From NCBI GenBank assembly GCA_030037705.1, contig JASHQE010000231.1:1-41324 (forward strand): DNA of 41,324 nucleotides. The letters are read 5' to 3'. This stretch comes from Acidobacteriaceae bacterium. Its GTDB lineage: Bacteria > Acidobacteriota > Terriglobia > Terriglobales > Acidobacteriaceae. The notes beneath the pieces are model-generated. The model saw only the letters and a program-made list of their open reading frames with translations. It searched no databases and was not told the origin of the DNA. Position 1 is the first letter of the stretch; each line of letters begins with the position of its first letter. Positions 16,330 through 23,672 of this stretch are shown here, one piece after another. A program made the position numbers and the translations under genes.

Positions 16330-17682
16330 TCATACCCACTCTAGACAAAGCGCCCGCGCCAGCCTCCGGAACGTCTCGGCCTGTGTGCCAAACGAGAGCA
16401 GCACGTGATGCGGCATTCCTGCATGCACCAGCCTGTCGAATCGCGCCGGAACATCGGACTCCGCCACCTCCACCAGCACACTATTTCCCGTAAGCTTGCG
16501 CCTTCCAGGAATGGTGTGCCCTTCGAATGCGGTCATGTGGTACGCGTCATCGCACCGCCACAGCCGCGTGATCGTCACCGGCTGATCGACGAGGATCTCC
16601 GCATTCACCACCAGCGGCCGCACAATATTGAAGTGAGCGGCCAGCGTGGGTCCGCCTGCGCTGCCGATCGGATTGCACATATTCATCGGCGCCATGCCCG
16701 GGTGCCAGAAAAAGATCGTATCGCGGTCGTGCTCCAGCCAGTCAGTCAGAAATCCGGGACCCATACCGAGCGATGCGCTTATCAGGCTGCCGATGCATCC
16801 ATCCACGTCTCCTTCGATGGAAACCGCGCGTCCCTCGGTCCCTAGCCGCGAAACGGCCAGATACGGCCATTGTCCCAGCAGGTTGGGAAGCTCCGGCCAA
16901 CATTGCAGCGCAAGCCCATCCAGGCCCTCTTCTTCGATGATCTCCAGCATCGCCAGGTAGCAGCGCGAGTTCATGGCCAGCGCGTCTGCGGTTACGCCGT
17001 CCATAGGCATCTTTAAATCGAGCACGCGCTGCACATCCTTTTTTACGGCGGCTTCCTGGATCGCGTGCACGCGTTCCATAAACTGCGGCAGGCTGAGCGG
17101 ATGTAACTGCGTGCCCATGGTCCTGCGCAGAAGAAATGGCTCCGCCGCGAGATCAATGAATCCAGGTGCGTGCGTGCCGATCATACCCACCTTGGCGCGG
17201 CGCAGCGCGCCCGCGGTCCGCGCAATCGCGATCGCGCGTGTCAGATCCGCGCGCAGCGCCTCATCGTCCGGATCGCCATAGACCAGTTCGAAGGCGTGCC
17301 CGGCCTGGCGCAGCGACGAGCCCCACAGATGCTGCCCCACCAACGAGCACGAACTCACCTTGCCGTCGCCGGGCCGCTCCGGTGTAGCCCACAGCACCAC
17401 GGGATCAGGCCATTGCTGTGCCAGCGTCAGTGCGAGTTGCCCATGGCCCATCGAAGGCTGCAGCATTACGAGCGCTTCGCATCCGGCGTCTCGAATCAGC
17501 TTGAGCGCCGCTTTGATCGTCGCATCGTCCACAACCGGCGCTTCGGCTCCGACGATCTGATAACCGACGCTCTTCAGCGCTTCAAGGCTGCGGCGGCAAA
17601 TGATCTGGTTCCACTCCTGATCGAAGCCGGGCCGCTTGCGCCCCAAGATCAGCACGCCCACCTTGCTAACGAGTTCCTGCAT
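16330..17682 (-). CDS. L-fucose/L-arabinose isomerase-like protein; proposed sulfoquinovose isomerase
   Basis: A 450-residue protein of the fucose-isomerase-like superfamily, shorter than the roughly 590 residues of E. coli FucI. Likely metal-site segments are EEEGLDGLALQCWPEL, SIEGDVDGCIGSLIS and FWHPGMAPMN; the C-terminal beta domain ends with GMPHHVLLSFGTQAET. Members interconvert aldoses and ketoses using Mn2+. In context it could turn sulfoquinovose into 6-deoxy-6-sulfofructose, replacing the unrelated YihS of E. coli. ATG 17682 with GGAAGGA just upstream is preferred over ATG 17703. It starts 25 nt after the kinase gene. Superfamily is likely; reaction is inference. Confidence 0.7.
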   Translation of the reverse strand: MQELVSKVGVLILGRKRPGFDQEWNQIICRRSLEALKSVGYQIVGAEAPVVDDATIKAALKLIRDAGCEALVMLQPSMGHGQLALTLAQQWPDPVVLWATPERPGDGKVSSCSLVGQHLWGSSLRQAGHAFELVYGDPDDEALRADLTRAIAIARTAGALRRAKVGMIGTHAPGFIDLAAEPFLLRRTMGTQLHPLSLPQFMERVHAIQEAAVKKDVQRVLDLKMPMDGVTADALAMNSRCYLAMLEIIEEEGLDGLALQCWPELPNLLGQWPYLAVSRLGTEGRAVSIEGDVDGCIGSLISASLGMGPGFLTDWLEHDRDTIFFWHPGMAPMNMCNPIGSAGGPTLAAHFNIVRPLVVNAEILVDQPVTITRLWRCDDAYHMTAFEGHTIPGRRKLTGNSVLVEVAESDVPARFDRLVHAGMPHHVLLSFGTQAETFRRLARALCLEWV

Positions 17683-17707
17683 ATCCTTCCTTCCACGCGC
17701 CATCGGT

Positions 17708-18880
17708 TCAATGAAACAGCGGAGCGCAGTAGGGAACGAGATCGCCTACCAGCGGCCGCAGATACTCGAAGAAACTCTCTCTCACGGGAATCGCGCCGTC
17801 GCCGACCCATTCTGAGGGAATCGGCCTTTCTACTTCGGCGACTCGCTCCAGCGCGACAAACTCATAACCGGTCGCGCACTTTGTCGTGAGCGGCTGCAGG
17901 GCAACCATCTTCTCCGTTTCGCCGGCAAGCAGACCGCGCACCGCGGCCCGTCCCACAAGATCGGCATCTTTCTGGTCCCGCGCCGAAGCGTGCAGTATCG
18001 ATGAGCGGCCCAGCAGCCCCGGCTTCTCGCTGCGGCAGCGCATCTTCAGATTGCGCGCCACAGCTTCAGACAGAAATTGCGCTACGCCGCCGGTGATCGG
18101 CCGCGCGAGCGGATCATTCTGCGCCGGATCGGCCACCTGATATACATACTTGCCATCCCGGTCGCGAATTCCCTCGGCCACCACCACAATTGCCCATCCC
18201 TGCTTCGCAACGATGCGGTCGAGCGAGGCGAGAAATTCATGCAAGTCGAAGGCGCGCTCGGGCAGATAGACGAGATGAGGCGCGTCCATTTCATCGCATT
18301 TGCCGGCTGCTGCTGCGGCTGCGAGCCATCCTACGCTGCGGCCCATCGTTTCCAGAATCGAGACCGGCTGCGGCAGCGAGCGCACATCCATCCCAAGATC
18401 GCGCGTGGACTGTGCAATGTAGCGCGCGGCGCTCGCATAACCGGGACAGCGGTCCGTTGCGGCGATGTCGTTGTCCACGGTTTTGGGCACGCCCAGCATG
18501 TTTATCTCGTAACCGGACTCACGGCAGAACCGGCTCACTGTCTGCGCACCGCGCATCGTACCGTTGCCGCCCAGAAAGAGAAGATCGCGCACATGGTTGC
18601 GCCGCAGATAATCGAGCAGCTTCGCAAGATCTTCTGTGGAGGATTTTGCGCGCGAAGAACCTAGCGCCGCGCCGGGACTCACGCGCAGCAAGTTGAGATC
18701 AGCCGCCGAGAGCCGGCTCAGGCTGACTGCACCACCCGCAACGAGGCCCCTGATCCCGGACCGCGCTCCGAAGATATGCTCGAACTGGCCCCGCGCTTCT
18801 TCCACGATGGCGGCAAGGGTCGCGTTCAGAACCTGCGTCGGCCCGCCGCCCTGCACCACCAGCAGGTTGCGCTCTGTCAT
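17708..18880 (-). CDS. PfkA-family 6-phosphofructokinase-like kinase; proposed sulfofructose 1-kinase
   Basis: A 390-residue phosphofructokinase-fold protein. It shows GGGPTQVLNATL (phosphoryl-donor loop), GGNGT (104-108), the catalytic PKTVDND (132-138) and MGR (179-181). In bacterial PFKs a Gly in GGDG favours ATP and a Lys before TIDND is linked to the PPi-dependent branches. This protein has that Gly, the Lys, and Asn instead of the first Asp, so donor choice is open. PFKs phosphorylate C1 of fructose-6-phosphate; sulfofructose carries a sulfonate where the 6-phosphate sits, so it is a plausible substrate. ATG 18880 with GAGG upstream is preferred over GTG 18910. It is the first gene of the operon behind an operator-bearing promoter. 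Confidence 0.8.
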   Translation of the reverse strand: MTERNLLVVQGGGPTQVLNATLAAIVEEARGQFEHIFGARSGIRGLVAGGAVSLSRLSAADLNLLRVSPGAALGSSRAKSSTEDLAKLLDYLRRNHVRDLLFLGGNGTMRGAQTVSRFCRESGYEINMLGVPKTVDNDIAATDRCPGYASAARYIAQSTRDLGMDVRSLPQPVSILETMGRSVGWLAAAAAAGKCDEMDAPHLVYLPERAFDLHEFLASLDRIVAKQGWAIVVVAEGIRDRDGKYVYQVADPAQNDPLARPITGGVAQFLSEAVARNLKMRCRSEKPGLLGRSSILHASARDQKDADLVGRAAVRGLLAGETEKMVALQPLTTKCATGYEFVALERVAEVERPIPSEWVGDGAIPVRESFFEYLRPLVGDLVPYCAPLFH

Positions 18881-18959
18881 CTGCGCCTCAATCCGGCTTG
18901 GCAAGACCACCCCCTATCACGCGCGCACGCCAGTGTATTTGAGGCTTGCCAAAGCAATT

Positions 18960-18989
18960 ACTTTAAAATCGATTAAGATCGATTGTCAA
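18960..18989 (-). promoter_or_regulatory. Promoter of the kinase-suyAB operon with operator between -35 and -10
   Basis: On the minus strand TTGACA (18989-18984) and TAAAGT (18965-18960) are 18 nt apart. The spacer begins with ATCGATCTTAATCGAT (18983-18968), identical in sequence and position to the site in the GntR promoter. The predicted leader is about 70 nt. The site also lies in the divergent region before the plus-strand isomerase at 19041 and could control both directions. Confidence 0.75.
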
Positions 18990-19040
18990 GTTGACCTCGC
19001 CCGGAGTAAAGTGAACAGGCTGAATCGAGGAGAGTTCACC

Positions 19041-19898
19041 ATGCTTACAAGAAGAAGCTTCCTTGGCGGTGCGGCAGCCGGATTGACCGTATCGGCGCTC
19101 GAAACCACAGCCTTTGCGAAAAAAGCCCGTCGTCCACTCGGCGTTCAGCTTTACACCGTGCGCAGCCTGGTGCAGAGCGATCTGCCGGGCACGCTCGCTG
19201 CGATCCGCAAGATTGGCTACCAGACGGTGGAAACCTTCGTAGCCGAGTACAAGATGCCCGCCAAGGATCTCCGCCAGGCCATCCTCGATGCGGGCCTTAC
19301 GGTGCCCAGCGCTCATTTCGGCTATAACGACTTCGAATCCCGGCTGGATTACGCCAGGGAACTCGGCGCCGAGTACGTCGTCTGCGCGTCCATTCCCAAT
19401 ACCATCGCCAACTCCGCCGATGGCTACAAGCGCGGCGCCGACCAGTACAACGCTTGGGCCGCCAAAGCGAAATCAATGGGGCTCAAGTTCGGCTTCCACA
19501 ATCACAATGCGGAATTTCAAGAGTTCAGCGGCATTACCGGCTTCGACGTGCTGATGAACAGCACAGATCCTGCGCTCGTGCAGTGGCAGATGGACTGCTA
19601 TTGGGTCGCCCAGGCGGGCCACGATCCCGTCGCGCTGTTCCGCCAATATGGCGAGCGTATCCAGTCGCTCCACTTGAAAGACCGCAAGCCCAACGTGCCT
19701 ACATCCGTCGAGCCGGGGCCAGACGCGGCGCATTTCACCGAGGTCGGGACCGGCACGCTCGACTGGCCTGCAATCCTGCACCTCGCAGACAAGTTCCACA
19801 TTCCCTACATGTATGTGGAGCAGGACCAGACCGAACGTCCGCCGCTCGAGAGCCTCGAGATCAGCTACGCCAATCTCCGGAAGTTCCTCGCTGCGTAG
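19041..19898 (+). CDS. Tat-exported sugar phosphate isomerase/epimerase-like TIM barrel protein (second copy)
   Basis: A 285-residue AP-endonuclease-2/xylose-isomerase-like barrel with a twin-arginine signal (TRRSFLGGAAAGLTVSA, residues 3-19). Barrel motifs include LGVQLYTVRS, FGFHNHNAEF, QWQMDCYWVAQAG, SLHLKDR and EVGTGTLDW, followed by MYVEQDQT. ATG 19041 has GAGGAG 8 nt upstream; the frame is open further upstream but without a start context. It is divergent from the kinase gene, with the shared operator between them, so it probably belongs to the same regulon. It resembles the isomerase at 6009-6905 in fold and export signal. Substrate unknown; a periplasmic step before import is a reasonable guess. 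Confidence 0.85.
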   Translation: MLTRRSFLGGAAAGLTVSALETTAFAKKARRPLGVQLYTVRSLVQSDLPGTLAAIRKIGYQTVETFVAEYKMPAKDLRQAILDAGLTVPSAHFGYNDFESRLDYARELGAEYVVCASIPNTIANSADGYKRGADQYNAWAAKAKSMGLKFGFHNHNAEFQEFSGITGFDVLMNSTDPALVQWQMDCYWVAQAGHDPVALFRQYGERIQSLHLKDRKPNVPTSVEPGPDAAHFTEVGTGTLDWPAILHLADKFHIPYMYVEQDQTERPPLESLEISYANLRKFLAA

Positions 19899-19925
19899 TC
19901 GGGCTCGTCCATGAGTTTAAGGAGC

Positions 19926-22900
19926 TTAAGGATTCTGAGTTGAGGGATTCTTGCTCAAGCGCCGGTAGTATTCCGCTACGGAATCCTCATAGCCCGCGGG
20001 AATTGCGTACGGCTTGCCGGTGCGCGCGTCGGAAGAAGCGCCACTGCGTTCGAGTTCGAGCTCGATGCGGTCGACGGAGCTGAGCACTTCGCGGTGCATC
20101 TGTTCCACCATCGCCGGATTGCCGGGGAAACGGCCCGGATCAAGCCGCTGCATCTGCCGCGTCAGGTCCGCGATGTCCTTTGCTGTTTGCGGATCGCTGC
20201 CCGCCATCTGCTTGAGTTGGTTCAGCGCGCGCAGGCTCTGCTGATAGCTGCGTTCGGTGTCGACCGGATTCCCCGACGCATCAGAGGGTGCGGGTTGCGG
20301 GTGCTCGCGCAGACGCGGCGTGTTGTTGCCGGTATCGAAGTTGCCCCACACCGTGCCATCGGCCCCGCCCCAGCGCGTATCAGCGCTCCAGCCGTTGCGC
20401 GCGTCACCGCGTTGCCCGTTGTGCGGACTGCTGACATGATTGCCGGACTGCGCGCTGGTCCCATTTGCCTGGCCGGAGCGGCTTAGCGGCTGCGCAGAGG
20501 TCCAGCCCTGCTCGCTATTTTGTTCCCGCTGCGCTTCTCCGTTGCGATTTTGTCCGTCCTGTCCTGCGCGTCCAGAGTTACCGTTCTGTGCGCGCACCAT
20601 GGCTTCGATCTGATTACGCAACTGCTCCACTTGATCCAGAGCCGCGTTCTCATCGCCCGGCGCCGTCGCACGTCCTTTTTCCGGGTTCTCGTGGCTCACC
20701 GCCTGTTGCGCCTGCTGGAGCTGCTGGCTGAGCTTGCCGAGTCCTTGCGCAATCTCGCCTTCGGTGCCATCCGAATTGGGATTGATGCCGCTGCGTAGCC
20801 AGTCCGCCGTGCGCTGCATGCGATTATCGAGATCGGAGTTGTCCATCTCAGTGAGCGCATCGCGCAGCTTGCCGGCCGCGCCGGGCTCGTTCGAGGCCAT
20901 CTCCCGCGCCGCATCGCGCAGGCTCTTCTCGAGCTGCGACAGATCGTTTGAAAGCTGCTGCCGTTCGGCGGCGAGCTGATCGCGCTCGTGAAGCCGCGCC
21001 ATCACGCTATTCAGATCGGTCGCGCCATCCGCCTTCTCGACGCCATTCTGCTCGTTGGCCAATTGGTTGATGCGGTCCGCCTGCGCGCGTTCCTCCTGTG
21101 TCAAACGCTGCGCTTCGCGCGTGAGCGAGTCCATCTTGCCCGCGGAGAGCTGCTGCTGGCTCCCGGCCAGCAAATTCGTGGCCTCACGCAGCCGCTCCGC
21201 TGCCTGCCGCGCGGCATCGGCACTTTGTTCCGGATCTCCGCCGCTGTGCTGCATGGCGCCCGTCGCCTGTTTGAGCCGGCTGAGCGCCTGTTCCATGCGT
21301 TGATCGGAGCCTTGACTCGAAGACGAGTTCGATCCGGAAGCCTGGCTCCTCGCCTGTCCGCGCGGAGCCTGCGCATCGCTCTGACTTTGTGCGCCGGATT
21401 GCGCCGAAGAAAAGGAAGAATTGGTTGTGCCGTTCGCGCTTTGCTGATCTTGCTGGCCGTTCTGGCCGTTTTGGGCCATCTGCTCCATCTGGCGCTGCAG
21501 TTGTTCGGCCTCGCGGCGCAGCATCTCCTGCTGCCAGCGCTGCTCAAAGCTTTGCTGCGGATTATGCTGCTGGTTGGCGAGGTCCTCCTCGCGCCGGGCC
21601 AGCGCATCGAGTTTTTCGAGCGCATTCTCTATATCTTTTTCATGCTGCTCGGCAGGAGAAGCCGTCTGCGCCGTCTCATATTGGTTCTTCTCTGTGTCCA
21701 ACTCGAGATCGAAGAGGCTGGCCAGATCGCGGCCCGTGCTGCCTCCTCCACCACCGCCACCTCCGCCACGCTGACCGAAGGCCACTTCAATCCGCCGGAA
21801 TGTCGCCTCTGCGCGCAACAATGCTTGCAGCGCCTTCTGCTCCAGCGGAATCGCATCCTTCCACTGCGTTGCCCGCAGCTTGTCGGCCGAGGGCGCCATC
21901 GCTGTAGCTGCATCCTGCATGTCTTTGTCGAAATCTGTGAACTCCTCGTTCGCCGATGAGATGTCGCGGCTCTGCATGCGCGCGGAAAGCGCCATCACCT
22001 GATCGCGCAGCTTCTGCTGCGCATCGCCGAGGAATTGTCCCTGCGCCACTTGGTCCGTCGGTGTAGCCGTCTTATCGTTCTGCTGCTTCCACGTCGCGGC
22101 AATCAGCTCTTTCTCGCGCTTCGAGATCTCGGTCTGATTGTTGGCGCCTCCGCCTCCACCCCCGCCTCCACCTGCCTGCTGCGACTGCGAAAACTCGCGC
22201 TCGAAGGGATCCACCTGAATGAACGAGATATCCGTGCGCGCCTCGCCGTGCCCATCTTTGGCTGTTGCGTAGATACTTATCAAGTCGCCTGGAACGAGCT
22301 TGAAATCTTCAAGCGGCAGCGTGTAACTGCCATCAGCATCCTTCGCGCCCGGCGTCTTGAGCAGACTTATGTCCTTGTCCGGCCCGCCATTGACTGAGTA
22401 ATGCAAGTGCAGGTCATTCAGCCCGAACTGGTCAGACGCTTTTACGCCTACGGTCACCTCTTCGATAGGACTCGCGCGATAATCGCCGCTCGGCCGGTTG
22501 ATCGCAATCTCCGGCGGCATCGCCTTGTCAGTCGCGATGAAGTAGTCTTCGGAGAGCCGTACCGGCTGACCTTCGCCGGTCGCGGTGACGTGATACGCGC
22601 CATCTTTCTCCATGTGAATGGAAGCCTGGTAGTGATTGCCCGTGCCGCCGGAGAGTGCAATTGTCTTTCCGTCATCGAGCAGAAGCTGCCCGTCTTTGAG
22701 CGGCTTGTCCATCTGCAACTCGATTGTTGCGTCAGTTCCTTCAATGGCGCGCAGATCGCCGGCGTGTTCCTCTGTCACCGGCTTCATCCCCGTCCATTTG
22801 GGATAGTGATACGTAACGCGAATCTCCTTCACGGAGGGAAGATCGACAACGCGCACCTTATAATGCGGCGAGGTAAGCGGCCCTGCGGCGACGTAATACT

Positions 22901-23672
22901 CCACGTTTTCCGGCAATCCCGCAAAGACAAACTGATATGTTGCGCCGCCGCTCGCATCCGGCGCGGCCTGCATCGCCACCGGCTCCCAACCCGCGGCGCT
23001 CTGGTAGTGCGCAAAGAGCTGGGCATGGCTTGGTTGCATGCCGGTCACGCGCGCCGTGATGAGCTGGTCGCTGTTGCGCCGCGCAATTGTGTTGCCCGGT
23101 TTTACGATGATCGCGTAAAGCGGAGCGGCATCCTTCTTGGAGCCCGTCCACAGCAGGGAAGCGCCATAGCCCACATAACCTGGCCCCGCCGCGATCATCC
23201 ACGCCAGCACAGCGAGGCACGCGCAGCCCGCACCGCTCAAGGCAAAAAGCCGGTTGCGCGGAACCAGTATGGCCGGCTCAATTTCGTGTGTGCGCACCAG
23301 CGTATCAGCCGCAAGCAATTCCAGGAATGGATCGTCTTGGTTCGTTTTCGTGCGTTCTTCAAAAGTCGTCAGCCGCTGCTGCAGCTCCGGGTTAGCCGAC
23401 TCCGCCACGTGCACCGTATGCGACCGCGTGAGCTTCTTGAGCGGCAACGCGACGCCCAGCGCCGCTGCCGCTGCGAGCGCAATCAGAATTACCACACGCC
23501 CTATCGCAACGCCGCGTTCCGGAAATGCCAGAAGATTCAGCGCAAAGACAAGCGCCAGCGTGACGGTGAGCGCCGTGCCGGTAAAGACCGCCGCGCCGCG
23601 CAGCCACGCTCCCAGCCGCAATCTTTGTTGCAGCCGCGCGACATAGGAACTGAGCTCACTGCGATAGCTCAT
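19926..23672 (-). CDS. Large membrane protein with Gln-rich coiled coils (DUF4175-like layout)
   Basis: A 1248-residue protein. Three membrane segments lie in the first 170 residues (VFTGTALTVTLALVFALNLL, then VVILIALAAAAALGVALPL, then GCACLAVLAWMIAAGPGYV). A beta-rich extracytoplasmic region with Ig-like segments follows (IRVTYHYPKWTG), then a long helical Gln/Asn/Ala-rich region. Two poly-Gly tracts (up to nine Gly) interrupt the chain at QAGGGGGGG and QRGGGGGGG. The layout recalls DUF4175 proteins found in MoxR/VWA operons, though I cannot confirm membership. ATG 23672 overlaps the stop of the VWA gene (ATGA), so it is the last gene of the operon. Function unknown; a scaffold or partner of the VWA proteins is inference. 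Confidence 0.75.
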   Translation of the reverse strand: MSYRSELSSYVARLQQRLRLGAWLRGAAVFTGTALTVTLALVFALNLLAFPERGVAIGRVVILIALAAAAALGVALPLKKLTRSHTVHVAESANPELQQRLTTFEERTKTNQDDPFLELLAADTLVRTHEIEPAILVPRNRLFALSGAGCACLAVLAWMIAAGPGYVGYGASLLWTGSKKDAAPLYAIIVKPGNTIARRNSDQLITARVTGMQPSHAQLFAHYQSAAGWEPVAMQAAPDASGGATYQFVFAGLPENVEYYVAAGPLTSPHYKVRVVDLPSVKEIRVTYHYPKWTGMKPVTEEHAGDLRAIEGTDATIELQMDKPLKDGQLLLDDGKTIALSGGTGNHYQASIHMEKDGAYHVTATGEGQPVRLSEDYFIATDKAMPPEIAINRPSGDYRASPIEEVTVGVKASDQFGLNDLHLHYSVNGGPDKDISLLKTPGAKDADGSYTLPLEDFKLVPGDLISIYATAKDGHGEARTDISFIQVDPFEREFSQSQQAGGGGGGGGGANNQTEISKREKELIAATWKQQNDKTATPTDQVAQGQFLGDAQQKLRDQVMALSARMQSRDISSANEEFTDFDKDMQDAATAMAPSADKLRATQWKDAIPLEQKALQALLRAEATFRRIEVAFGQRGGGGGGGGGSTGRDLASLFDLELDTEKNQYETAQTASPAEQHEKDIENALEKLDALARREEDLANQQHNPQQSFEQRWQQEMLRREAEQLQRQMEQMAQNGQNGQQDQQSANGTTNSSFSSAQSGAQSQSDAQAPRGQARSQASGSNSSSSQGSDQRMEQALSRLKQATGAMQHSGGDPEQSADAARQAAERLREATNLLAGSQQQLSAGKMDSLTREAQRLTQEERAQADRINQLANEQNGVEKADGATDLNSVMARLHERDQLAAERQQLSNDLSQLEKSLRDAAREMASNEPGAAGKLRDALTEMDNSDLDNRMQRTADWLRSGINPNSDGTEGEIAQGLGKLSQQLQQAQQAVSHENPEKGRATAPGDENAALDQVEQLRNQIEAMVRAQNGNSGRAGQDGQNRNGEAQREQNSEQGWTSAQPLSRSGQANGTSAQSGNHVSSPHNGQRGDARNGWSADTRWGGADGTVWGNFDTGNNTPRLREHPQPAPSDASGNPVDTERSYQQSLRALNQLKQMAGSDPQTAKDIADLTRQMQRLDPGRFPGNPAMVEQMHREVLSSVDRIELELERSGASSDARTGKPYAIPAGYEDSVAEYYRRLSKNPSTQNP

